34,748 nucleotides of DNA from Verrucomicrobiota bacterium (lineage in GTDB: Bacteria > Verrucomicrobiota > Verrucomicrobiia > JABWAM01). The notes below the pieces were generated by a model, which was given only the letters and a program-made list of their open reading frames with translations, was not told the DNA's origin and ran no database searches. Positions 24,474 through 31,756 of the stretch are shown here, in pieces. The translations under genes were made by a program, and so were the position numbers. Positions within the stretch are counted from its first letter, which is position 1. Every line of letters begins with the position of its first letter. The DNA is taken from assembly GCA_023269615.1 (NCBI GenBank), contig JAHFSY010000045.1, forward strand, positions 1 through 34,748. The letters run 5' to 3'.

Positions 24474-25373
24474 TTAATCTGCGTCCGTCTGCGAAATCTG
24501 CGGAGAACTTTCGGGATGAGGGAGGGGTTCAATTTCCCGAACGCGCTCCAGGATAACCTCGGCCATCCACGGCTCCGAGCCGATGGCGCGGGCGTACCAG
24601 AGACAGCGCGGATTTTCTTTGCCGTGCGGATTGAGGACGGGATTCTTCCATGACTCGCCTTTTTTGGCGAACCCCATGTTCACCGGCACATCTTCCCTTG
24701 AGTGTAATCCATCGCTGATGAAAAAAGGCGTCACGATCACGTACGGGGTCCGCACGAGTGGAAGCGCGTTCCTGTCGTAGGGCTCCTGGGCGGTGAACGC
24801 GGGAAGCACCTCGGCAAAGAGCTTTTCCTTTTTCAATAAGTCCACCTGGCGCAGGATGGCATCGGCGGAATGTTCGTTCTGCGTGGTGCCATGCCCCACC
24901 ACGATCAACGTGGTTTTCTGCGACTGCGGACGGGCTGACCCGCTTTCAGTCACAACGTTTTCCGCGCTCCGACAAAGAGCCTGCGTCATGGAGGGATGCG
25001 TCCCCACCGGCTCACCGTAGAAGATGCGACGACCGTCGCGCTCGGTGAGGCGCCCCGTGATTTTCAGTTCACGCGGAATGATCTGTTCGGTAAAGTAGCC
25101 GTTGCTGATGAAGTAAGGGATGACAAACACGTCGTCGCTTCGAACCATGTCAAGCGCACGGCTCATGTGCGGCTCTTCGCGCCAGAAGGCGGCGAGCACT
25201 TCATCAAACAATCCACGTTGACGAATCGCGTCCGCCTGCATCCGCGTGGGCTTGCTCGAATCGGCGTTCTGCGAGGAACCGTGTCCGAGAAGAACCAACG
25301 CCCGATTGCGGGCGGGAGGCAATCCGGATTTTTTGACAGGATTCACGGGATTTGCAGGATTGGATTCTGCCAA
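24474..25373 (-). CDS. Double CbiX-domain protein (sirohydrochlorin chelatase-like)
   Basis: 299 residues. Two CbiX-type halves are visible, the first from ALVLLGHGSSQ (His31) and the second from TLIVVGHGTTQ (His161). The family inserts cobalt, nickel or iron into sirohydrochlorin on the way to cobalamin, F430 or sirohaem. A second metal-binding His is present in half two (FFISDGLHSREDVP), but half one has YFISNGYFTEQIIP with no His, so only one complete site is likely. The first ~17 codons (NPANPVNPVKKSG) are encoded by a dispersed repeat, and the last ~9 (QISQTDAD) by another, so both annotated ends are doubtful. A TTG at 25322 just after the repeat is an alternative start. Confidence 0.75.
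   Translation of the reverse strand: MAESNPANPVNPVKKSGLPPARNRALVLLGHGSSQNADSSKPTRMQADAIRQRGLFDEVLAAFWREEPHMSRALDMVRSDDVFVIPYFISNGYFTEQIIPRELKITGRLTERDGRRIFYGEPVGTHPSMTQALCRSAENVVTESGSARPQSQKTTLIVVGHGTTQNEHSADAILRQVDLLKKEKLFAEVLPAFTAQEPYDRNALPLVRTPYVIVTPFFISDGLHSREDVPVNMGFAKKGESWKNPVLNPHGKENPRCLWYARAIGSEPWMAEVILERVREIEPLPHPESSPQISQTDAD
24476..24503. repeat. Dispersed AATCTGCGTCC repeat, copy 1
   Basis: 28 bases that match 31660-31687 at 26 of 28 positions, in the same orientation. On the minus strand it encodes the last residues of the CbiX frame. Confidence 0.8.
25324..25361. repeat. Dispersed GGATTTTTTGACAG repeat, copy 3
   Basis: The unit starts CCGGATTTTTTGACAGGATT and continues with CACGGGATTTGCAGGATT. 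Same orientation as the copies at 23622 and 24404. Here the reverse strand is open and would encode the N-terminus of the CbiX frame. Confidence 0.78.
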
Positions 25374-25396
25374 CCCCCGAATCCTTCAACCTTCGA

Positions 25397-25783
25397 TTAC
25401 ATCGCCACGACGCAATCAATCTCGACGTCAATGCCAAGCAGTTGCGAGCCGACGGTGGTGCGGACGGGCGGCTGGTCGCCGAAGTATGTTTTGTACACGC
25501 TGTTCATCTTGTTAAACGTCTCGAGACTGAGCGTGTGCAGATACACGCGGCAGCTCACGGCGTTTTCCATTTTCGCACCTGCAGCCTCCACGATCGCCTT
25601 GATGTTGTTCATGGTGAGTGCGGTCTGCTCCTCGATGGTGCCACGCTCATAGTTGCCGGTCTTGGGATTGTACGGCCCTTGTCCGGCGACAAAGAGAAAT
25701 TTGCCTTCACCGATCACGCCGAGGGAATAAGGGCCGCCCGGCTTGGGTCCGTTGGGAACATTGTTGACGACAGTTTTTTTCAT
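25397..25783 (-). CDS. ridA: RidA family enamine/imine deaminase
   Basis: 128 residues, the normal length. RidA hydrolyses reactive enamines and imines made by PLP enzymes such as threonine dehydratase, protecting metabolism. Family stretches are GPKPGGPYSLGVIGEGKFLF, VAGQGPYNPKTGNYERGTIE, and near the end PPVRTTVGSQLLGIDVEID. The substrate-binding Arg of active RidA proteins is probably the Arg of PPVRTTV. The gene stands alone, 23 bases before the CbiX frame on the same strand. No Shine-Dalgarno site is seen before ATG 25783. Confidence 0.92.
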   Translation of the reverse strand: MKKTVVNNVPNGPKPGGPYSLGVIGEGKFLFVAGQGPYNPKTGNYERGTIEEQTALTMNNIKAIVEAAGAKMENAVSCRVYLHTLSLETFNKMNSVYKTYFGDQPPVRTTVGSQLLGIDVEIDCVVAM

Positions 25784-25896
25784 GGGAATGGGGGTTGATG
25801 TTGGGAGAACGCAGAAAACAGGAGATCATCGGCCTACGTCAAGTCCAACTGATCTTGTCAGGCCGCGATCCATTCACACGGAGGTGTGGACGCGGT

Positions 25897-26331
25897 TCAT
25901 GGGATAATGTTCCTTCCCTTCAATCCGAAACAGGGAGCGGCAGCCAGCAGCCGTTCGTCGTTGGAGTAGATCTCCTTGAAAGCGTTGTCGCGGGCGCATA
26001 CGAGATGAAGCGCGTCCGACGCGCGGAGGAAGACGCGCGGAGACAAGGCTTGATATTCCTTCGCAGCCGCCTCGATCAGATCATCCGTCACGGGCAGCCA
26101 CAACCAGGTCTTCTGCAGGCAATCCCGATCAAATTGTCGAAAAAGCGCGGTGGTTTCCGCAGCGGTTGTGCTTCCTTCGCGGGCTTTACGATGAAAAATG
26201 GACGCCACCTCCAGCCTGCCCAGAACGCAACTCGCCACTTCCCCATCGCCCTCGATCAGAAACCGGACCTCCGCACTGCCATCTTCCGCAACGTAATACT
26301 TGCCGAGATAGGCCGAGTCACAATAAATCAT
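25897..26331 (-). CDS. PIN-domain ribonuclease toxin (VapC-like)
   Basis: 144 residues. The PIN active site is complete: Asp5 in MIYCDSAYLGKYY, Glu41 in GRLEVASIF, Asp106 in RASDALHLV and Asp125 in YSNDERLLAAA. VapC toxins cut tRNA or rRNA under antitoxin control. ATG 26331 overlaps the antitoxin stop by four bases. The 113 bases between its stop and ridA show no gene. Confidence 0.9.
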   Translation of the reverse strand: MIYCDSAYLGKYYVAEDGSAEVRFLIEGDGEVASCVLGRLEVASIFHRKAREGSTTAAETTALFRQFDRDCLQKTWLWLPVTDDLIEAAAKEYQALSPRVFLRASDALHLVCARDNAFKEIYSNDERLLAAAPCFGLKGRNIIP

Positions 26332-26597
26332 GGGCGGTCGCGTCCCTCGGAAACGATTTGCGTGCTGTCCGTGCCCCCGATGCGTTTGTTCATGATGGCG
26401 GCATATTCACGAAGGAGCACGCGCCGTTTAAACGGATTATCTCTCGCCTGGTCCGTGGCTGACGCCAAGGGTTGAATCTCCGCCACCGCTTTTCCATGAT
26501 CAGTGACGATCACGCGCTGGTGGGCTGCGGCTTTGCGGATGTAGTGCCCCGTGCGGGCATGAAGTTCGCGGACGGAAACCTGAATGGCGGCGCTCAT
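26328..26597 (-). CDS. Phd/YefM-family antitoxin
   Basis: 89 residues from ATG 26597. The family fold is clear in IQVSVRELHARTGHYIRKAA, then QRVIVTDHGKAVAEIQPLA. The N-terminal half binds operator DNA, and the disordered C-terminal half (about 55-89) should wrap the PIN toxin. A longer open frame upstream has no family similarity. It overlaps the toxin gene by four bases and is divergent from the small lipoprotein gene. Confidence 0.87.
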   Translation of the reverse strand: MSAAIQVSVRELHARTGHYIRKAAAHQRVIVTDHGKAVAEIQPLASATDQARDNPFKRRVLLREYAAIMNKRIGGTDSTQIVSEGRDRP

Positions 26598-26690
26598 GAG
26601 AATACCGTGACACGCGAGACACACCCTGTCAAGTTCCTGCTGCGAACAGAATGCTTGAGATACGATCTCCTTTGGAGAACAGTCCATCAC

Positions 26691-27053
26691 GTGAGACACA
26701 TCCTTGCGATCATCTTGTCTTTGATTTGCTCGGGTTGTGCTGCGAAGGATCCCATTGACTCATTGGCTGCCGAGTTGTCGCGCAATCCCATGTGGATGAA
26801 CGGGATATCCCCCTTCATCAATCTACCTGAGACCGCTCAGCCGGACGCCGTAATTGCGGAATGCCTGAAACATACAGTCAAAACCTACAAAATCATACAA
26901 ATGAGGGAGGTCAAGATTCACATTCAGATTCGCGGCGCACGAGAAGAATTCCATGCCGCGCTTGTTGATTCTGATCTCGGTAAGAAGATCGTTCTTTTCC
27001 AATATCAAGGATCAACCGTTGGATGGTGGACAAGGGTTTATGACGTGAAATAG
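26691..27053 (+). CDS. Small putative lipoprotein, function unknown
   Basis: 120 residues if GTG 26691 is the start. A short basic and hydrophobic signal (RHILAIILSLICSGC) ends at a Cys in an ICSGC lipobox-like sequence, though the -3 residue is Cys rather than the usual Leu. The mature part (about 100 residues) has no recognised domain. It mixes charged stretches with a strand-like end (KIVLFQYQGSTVGWWTRVYD). GGAG at 26674 is 13 bases upstream of the GTG, rather far. The upstream frame overlaps the antitoxin gene and is not family-like. Confidence 0.55.
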   Translation: MRHILAIILSLICSGCAAKDPIDSLAAELSRNPMWMNGISPFINLPETAQPDAVIAECLKHTVKTYKIIQMREVKIHIQIRGAREEFHAALVDSDLGKKIVLFQYQGSTVGWWTRVYDVK

Positions 27054-27090
27054 AAGTCACGAAGGCGTGCCCTCTTTCCCGGGGACCCTG

Positions 27091-27131
27091 CCCGACAAGT
27101 CGGGGCTCCGAAAGCGCCGACGAGTCGGCGC
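27091..27131. repeat. Two adjacent small palindromes
   Basis: CCCGAC-AA-GTCGGG (27091-27104) is followed by GCGCCGAC-GA-GTCGGCGC (27114-27131), two perfect stems nine bases apart. Both contain the CCGAC/GTCGG core, so they look like two units of one REP-like family. They lie between the ends of the lipoprotein gene and the converging peptidase gene. Confidence 0.7.
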
Positions 27132-27144
27132 ACTCCAAATTCGA

Positions 27145-28449
27145 TCAGGCCCAGACGCACCAGTCACCGACGAAGCGCAGGAGGCATTTGACACAATTCA
27201 CCACGCTTTCTAATTCGACGTACTCGTCGGGGGCGTGCGCGTTTGAGCCGTCGGGGCCGAACCACGCGCAGGGCGTGTTGAAATGATTGTTGAACACAAA
27301 CATGTCGCAGGGCGCGGGCGATCCCTGGATTTTCGGACGTGCGCCCAACTGCGCCTCGACCGATGCGGCGAGGGTTGTCACCACTGGATGATCGGCGGGG
27401 ATGAATGAGGGTTCCATCAGGCGGACCGTGGCTTCGATGGCGGGCGGCTTCGGGAAAAGGTCGGGATATTTTTTTGAGAGCCCCGCATTCCATTCGAGGA
27501 ACTGTTCGCGGATGCGTTCCATGGATTCGCCGGGCACGCTTTGCAGATACACGAGCAACTGCACCTGGTTCGCGATCGCGATGGGCACGCTCTTGCCCCA
27601 CAAGCCGGAAACAATCTTGCTTACCCACACCGGCACCGGTTCCTGCTGATGCCGGTATTCGGGCGGAATCTTTGCTGTCGCGGTCCGCAGTTTCGCCAGC
27701 TCCTCGATTTCTTTCAGCACTACCGCGAGCATTTTTGGAAGCTGAGGAATGAATTCCCGGTTGAGATTGATCCCTGCCGCCGCCTCGGCCACCCGCATCT
27801 CGGGAAAATATCCGCCCTTGTGCATGTTGTTGATGACAAGGGCCGACGGCTCAAGCACAAGCGCGGCGTCGGCTTGATACCCCCGCAACCGCTGGGCGAT
27901 CGTGCCATGCACGCCACCGTCCTCCTCGTCACACACGCTTTCCAGCGTGAGATCGCCCCTGAGGGAAAGGCCTTCCTCCTTCAGGACTTTCGCAAGAATC
28001 AACATCGCCGCGAGCGATGCCTTCATGTCGTAGGAACCGAGCCCGTAGAGACGTCCCTGCTCGACGACGGGCTTGAATGGGTCACGGGTCCATGGGAATT
28101 CGCTGGGCGGCACGGTATCCATGTGGCCGTTCAGAACGAGCGAATGTCCCCCACCCTTTCCCTTGATTTTCACCGCGAGATTCCAGCGGTCGGCGATGTG
28201 GTGCTTGTCATGGCGCAACGGATGCGTGTGCAAAGCCTTCACCTCCCCGATGTCGTACAAATCCGTTTCATATCCGAGCTTGCGAAATTCAGCGGAGAGG
28301 AGTTCCTGCCCTTTTTTTTCCGAGCCGCGCGGCGGAATTTGCACGGTGGGCGTGCGCACGAGATCGGAGAGAACGCGCACAAGTTCGCCGCGCAGCGAGT
28401 CCACGCGGGTGTTCAAGCGGGAAAAGTCAGGTGCAGGCATGTGTTCCAT
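27145..28449 (-). CDS. M20-family zinc peptidase/deacylase (ArgE/DapE-like)
   Basis: 434 residues. The two-metal site is complete: His109 and Asp111 in LNGHMDTVPP, Asp141 in GSYDMKAS, Glu175/Glu176 in CDEEDGG, Glu200 in LVLEPSA, and a late His in GSNAHAPDEYVE. M20 enzymes remove acyl or aminoacyl groups from amides; members include acetylornithine deacetylase, DapE and carboxypeptidases. The dimerisation lid is longer than usual (about 220-330). The biosynthetic neighbours that would settle the substrate are absent. ATG 28449 or 28440 could start translation; neither has a good Shine-Dalgarno site. Confidence 0.85.
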   Translation of the reverse strand: MEHMPAPDFSRLNTRVDSLRGELVRVLSDLVRTPTVQIPPRGSEKKGQELLSAEFRKLGYETDLYDIGEVKALHTHPLRHDKHHIADRWNLAVKIKGKGGGHSLVLNGHMDTVPPSEFPWTRDPFKPVVEQGRLYGLGSYDMKASLAAMLILAKVLKEEGLSLRGDLTLESVCDEEDGGVHGTIAQRLRGYQADAALVLEPSALVINNMHKGGYFPEMRVAEAAAGINLNREFIPQLPKMLAVVLKEIEELAKLRTATAKIPPEYRHQQEPVPVWVSKIVSGLWGKSVPIAIANQVQLLVYLQSVPGESMERIREQFLEWNAGLSKKYPDLFPKPPAIEATVRLMEPSFIPADHPVVTTLAASVEAQLGARPKIQGSPAPCDMFVFNNHFNTPCAWFGPDGSNAHAPDEYVELESVVNCVKCLLRFVGDWCVWA

Positions 28450-28471
28450 TTGGAGTGAGAAGCCAAAGGTT

Positions 28472-29704
28472 TCAAGCCTTCAATCGCCGTCCCGCCCAGA
28501 GGCTTCCCGCTCCCAGCAATGCCGACGCGATCCCGACCAGTTGCAACGTGTGCATGATTCCAACCTGATGGATGATGGCCTTCGAAAACTGCAATGAGAC
28601 GAGGAAGCCGATGCCGACGAGGACGCCGCGCGCGGCGAAAACGCGGCCCAGAAATCCGTCCGGCACATGCTTCTGCAAATAGGTATCGAGCGGAACCATC
28701 ACCATCACGGAGAAAAATCCGGTCCATAACAACGCATCCGCGCCCAGCCATGGATTGTGACAATGCCCAAGGAAAAACATTCCGGCACCCGAGCCCATGA
28801 TCATCCACATCGGCCAGGAAAACCGTCCGCACATCTTTGGAAAACGCGCAAGCCACCATGCGCCCGCGCCCATGCCAAGACCCATCGCTCCAAAGAGAAG
28901 ACAGATCCCGATTGCCTTGAGGCGCAGGATTTCATTTCCGTAACTCAGGAAACAGACAATAAAGACCGCCACAAGGCATTGAAGGAGACCGAAAAACACG
29001 ACGCAGAAAAACACGGGCGGCGTGGCGCGGATGTATTGAAGCCCCAGGCGAAGGTCCTCGACCGGGTGCGGACGTTCCCCGCCCTTCACCTCGTCGTTCC
29101 GATTTGGGCGAAGGCTCAGGATCAACAGGGCGGAAGCAATGTAGGTCAGGCCGTTGACATAAAAACTCGAGTCGCGGCCACAGAACCTGAGGATCAGCGA
29201 TCCCGCCGACACGCCGAGAAGAGTTCCAACGTTGCCGGCCTGGGAAAGAATGCCATTGGAAGGCACCAGCATCTCCTTCGGAACCAGGCGGGGCAGGATC
29301 GCCTGGCGGCACGGCGCAAAGAATGCGCTGAAGGTCCCGATCAAGAAAACAATCGTGTAAATGACGTAGTGGTGATGGATCCAGCCCATCAAAATGGGAA
29401 GCGAGACCACGAGGCACGCGCGCGCCACGTCGGATGTCACCATCGTGCGTTGTCGGTCCCAGCGGTCAATCAACGCCACGACAAACGGGCCGAGGACGAC
29501 CGCCGGCAGGATGGCCCAGAACATGATGTCGGCGCTGTACTTGGCCGTGTTGTTCATGTCGTTCACCACGATGCTGAGCAGCGCGATCTGGTTGATCCGA
29601 TCGCCGGAAGCTGCTACGACCGACCCGATCAACAACTTCGCGTAGTTCGGCTGGCGCAGCGTGGCCCGGAACACCGAGCGTGAGGCGGTTGGTGAAGAAC
29701 CCAT
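28472..29704 (-). CDS. MFS transporter (MFS_3/enterobactin-exporter-like type)
   Basis: 410 residues with about 10-12 hydrophobic segments. MFS landmarks include the loop DRWDRQRTMVTSDVARA after segment two and VPLDTYLQKHVPDGFLGRVF in the second half, both typical of the MFS_3 group of exporters. The substrate cannot be told. AAAGG three bases before ATG 29704 supports that start. That ATG overlaps the start codon of the divergent redoxin gene by two bases. Confidence 0.83.
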   Translation of the reverse strand: MGSSPTASRSVFRATLRQPNYAKLLIGSVVAASGDRINQIALLSIVVNDMNNTAKYSADIMFWAILPAVVLGPFVVALIDRWDRQRTMVTSDVARACLVVSLPILMGWIHHHYVIYTIVFLIGTFSAFFAPCRQAILPRLVPKEMLVPSNGILSQAGNVGTLLGVSAGSLILRFCGRDSSFYVNGLTYIASALLILSLRPNRNDEVKGGERPHPVEDLRLGLQYIRATPPVFFCVVFFGLLQCLVAVFIVCFLSYGNEILRLKAIGICLLFGAMGLGMGAGAWWLARFPKMCGRFSWPMWMIMGSGAGMFFLGHCHNPWLGADALLWTGFFSVMVMVPLDTYLQKHVPDGFLGRVFAARGVLVGIGFLVSLQFSKAIIHQVGIMHTLQLVGIASALLGAGSLWAGRRLKA

Positions 29705-30284
29705 GAGCCTTTCATCAAACAGATTCGCACGAGGATGGCCAATCCTTTTGTTGACTTGCGCCCTCGTTGCCGCGGCGCCCGCGCCGAAATCCCCCCCCAG
29801 TCTCACGCTCAAAAATGACAGCGGCAGCGGCGTCAAACTCGGCTCGCTGAAAAACAAGCGGGAGGTGCTCGTGCTCATCTTCGGGGCCTCCACCTGCCCG
29901 GTCACCTCGCTTTATTGGGAGCGCTTCAAGGGGCTGTGGAATAATTTTCACGAGAAGGACGTTGCCATCTACCTGGTCGGCGGCAATTCCGATGACAGCA
30001 TGGAGGCGCTTCTCAAACCGATCAAGGACCACGACATGGAAATTCCCGTGATGTGGGATGACGGCCACGCCGTCGCGAAAGCGTTCGGGCTCGAGCACAC
30101 ACCCGAGGCCGTCGTGCTCGGAAAAAATTGGGAGGTCCTTTACCGTGGGCGCATTGACGATGCATGGCGTGACGAGACAGCGGTGAAGGAGCGTTACCTC
30201 GATTCCGCGATCAACGCCGCACTCAAGGAAAAGAAAAGCTCCGACCACCTGGATGACTCGTTTCTCGGCTCGCACATGCGGTGA
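29703..30284 (+). CDS. Exported thioredoxin-fold (redoxin/TlpA-like) protein
   Basis: 193 residues. A signal peptide, GWPILLLTCALVAAAPA, leads into a thioredoxin-like fold: LTLKNDSGSGVKLGSLKNKR, then VLVLIFGASTCPVTSLYWER. The active-site motif is TCPVT with a single Cys65 in place of CxxC, so it may act like a peroxiredoxin or through one cysteine, not as a disulfide exchanger. HTPEAVVLGKNWEVLYRGRI contains the usual cis-Pro region. Likely periplasmic. The start ATG overlaps that of the divergent MFS gene by two bases. Confidence 0.8.
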   Translation: MSLSSNRFARGWPILLLTCALVAAAPAPKSPPSLTLKNDSGSGVKLGSLKNKREVLVLIFGASTCPVTSLYWERFKGLWNNFHEKDVAIYLVGGNSDDSMEALLKPIKDHDMEIPVMWDDGHAVAKAFGLEHTPEAVVLGKNWEVLYRGRIDDAWRDETAVKERYLDSAINAALKEKKSSDHLDDSFLGSHMR

Positions 30285-30287
30285 AAC

Positions 30288-30317
30288 TTGACTTCCGATG
30301 TTTTCGGCCGATAGTAA
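30288..30317 (+). promoter_or_regulatory. Possible promoter for the coiled-coil protein gene
   Basis: TTGACT (30288-30293) and TAGTAA (30312-30317) are 18 bases apart, in a suitable place 53 bases before ATG 30370. The -35 is close to consensus; the -10 is fair. Confidence 0.35.
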
Positions 30318-30369
30318 TCCTTGTGTGGGCGTCTGTTGCAAAGGATTTATATTTTCACCGGGAGGCGTT

Positions 30370-30918
30370 ATGAAAGCCATGATTCATGTGTTCCGTTTCA
30401 GTCTCTGTGCCCTGCTCTTCGCGGGGGTCGCGATGGCCGGGGAGCATGGGTTTGACCCCGATAAGAAAGCGCAGGAACACGAGAAGAACGCCGAACGCCT
30501 TCGAGAGGAAGCCGCTGCAAAGGAAAAGATGGCTGATGAAAAGGGGCTGACATCCGAACAGATGCAGCTGGCGCGTGAAATGATCAAGGTCATGCAGGAC
30601 CGGGCCACCGTTCAGGACAAGCTTGCCAAGGCTGCCCGCGCCAAAAACACCTCCATGTACAAGGAGGCCTTGGATGATGATCGGCCGCTCATCGAAAAGT
30701 GCCAGCGCATTACTGCCAGGATAAACAATTCCAAAAAGAATGAGACCGCTGGCCGCGACGACAACCGGACCAAGGATGAAAGAAAGGCATGGAAAGAGGA
30801 CCAGCGCCATGCGGAGGAAAGGAAAGCCGACACACGGGTGACAACCGTCGAGTCCGAAGAAGATGTTCAACGCTGGCTGAGCGAGGACAAACCAGCCTCG
30901 GAGGCTGTGAAAAATTAA
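30370..30918 (+). CDS. Secreted, highly charged coiled-coil protein, function unknown
   Basis: 182 residues. The start is well fixed by GGGAGG five bases before ATG 30370. A signal peptide (MKAMIHVFRFSLCALLFAGV, cleaved near AMA-GE) is followed by an almost wholly helical, Lys/Glu/Ala-rich body (about 30-120). A hydrophilic tail of repeated Lys, Asp, Glu and Arg comes after that. The heptad-like spacing suggests a coiled coil in the periplasm. No family is recognised. Its stop overlaps the end of the converging DUF4202 gene by four bases. Confidence 0.75.
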   Translation: MKAMIHVFRFSLCALLFAGVAMAGEHGFDPDKKAQEHEKNAERLREEAAAKEKMADEKGLTSEQMQLAREMIKVMQDRATVQDKLAKAARAKNTSMYKEALDDDRPLIEKCQRITARINNSKKNETAGRDDNRTKDERKAWKEDQRHAEERKADTRVTTVESEEDVQRWLSEDKPASEAVKN

Positions 30919-31517
30919 TGCGCGGCCAGCGCCTTTTGGATCAGTAGCTTTTCCTTCGCGCGCAATGGCAGCGCCAGCGCGTGGGCATGGGCTTCGGGTG
31001 TCATTTTTTTCCACGTCTTCCGCACAATCTCCATCACCTTGGCGTCATCTTTTCCCGCGGCGAATTCCACAAACTGGTATTGCAGGAACACCAGGCAAAG
31101 GGCGTCCTCCATCACGCGGCTGAGCGGGTCGGTTGGAAAATTTTTCTTGAGGTTGAGTTCCTGCACCCGTGTGATCATGGCGTCAGGATAACCGCATTCG
31201 CGCAGGATTTCACCAGCCTTGCGCGCATGGAATTGCTTCAGGTCGTTCCTCCAGAGCAGGTAGCCCGCGCGCGTCATCTCGTGGGATTCACGTGGAATGC
31301 TCCAACGGCAGATGTGCTGGCAGCGCGCGGCAAGGCGCAATTCCTCGGGCGCATCCGGACAAAGTTTCAACACCCACCCGGTGAGGCGCTGCGCGTAAAG
31401 AAGCTCCCTTGGCTGGCCAGCTTCCAGATTTGGATCGCGCGAGTTCTCCCCGTCAAAGCGGCAGAGAGCCGCTTCAAACGCGGATTGCGGATTGCGGATT
31501 GCGTAATCAGGATTCAT
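30915..31517 (-). CDS. DUF4202 family protein
   Basis: 200 residues from ATG 31517. Family-typical text runs from FEAALCRFDGENSRDPNLE through ELLYAQRLTGWVLKLCPDAP, RLAARCQHICRWSIPRESHE and MTRAGYLLWRNDLKQFHARK to RKTWKKMTPEAHAHALALPL. Conserved His and Asp/Glu residues suggest a metal-binding helical protein, perhaps HD-like; no activity is established as far as I know. The first ~12 residues (PDYAIRNPQSA) are encoded by a short GGATTGC tandem repeat, so the natural start may have been altered. Confidence 0.82.
   Translation of the reverse strand: MNPDYAIRNPQSAFEAALCRFDGENSRDPNLEAGQPRELLYAQRLTGWVLKLCPDAPEELRLAARCQHICRWSIPRESHEMTRAGYLLWRNDLKQFHARKAGEILRECGYPDAMITRVQELNLKKNFPTDPLSRVMEDALCLVFLQYQFVEFAAGKDDAKVMEIVRKTWKKMTPEAHAHALALPLRAKEKLLIQKALAAH
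31481..31503. repeat. Tandem GGATTGC repeat
   Basis: Three tandem copies of the seven-base unit GGATTGC. It overlaps the 5' end of the DUF4202 frame. Confidence 0.7.
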
Positions 31518-31540
31518 GAGGGATGATTTTCTGAGAGCCT

Positions 31541-31735
31541 CGCGCAAAGGCGCAACGACGCAAAGTTCATCCGCCGCCGACAGCCCCTTGATCGCAACGT
31601 CGCCATTCCAATCGTCACCACGTGACGATCGGAATGGCGACGTTGAATGCCGTTTAAAAAATCTGCGTCCATCTGTGAAATCTGCGGACAAAATCCGTCG
31701 GGAATCAGGGCTTTGCGCCTTTGCGTCTTTGCGCG
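31541..31735. repeat. Nested composite repeat: outer 25-base inverted repeat around a 24-pair hairpin
   Basis: The outer arms, 31541-31565 (CGCGCAAAGGCGCAACG...) and 31711-31735, are complementary at 22 of 25 positions. Inside lies a 24-pair hairpin: 31595-31618 against 31622-31645 with only one mismatch and a three-base loop. Next to it is copy 2 of the AATCTGCGTCC repeat (31660-31687). No gene is seen here. The block separates the DUF4202 and Lrp genes. Confidence 0.8.
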
Positions 31736-31756
31736 AAACTGCCGGAACTCCTTCTT

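Noticed and set aside
31481..31503. Possible CRISPR or microsatellite array (GGATTGC)x3
   Set aside because: Only three seven-base units, without spacers; simple tandem repeat.
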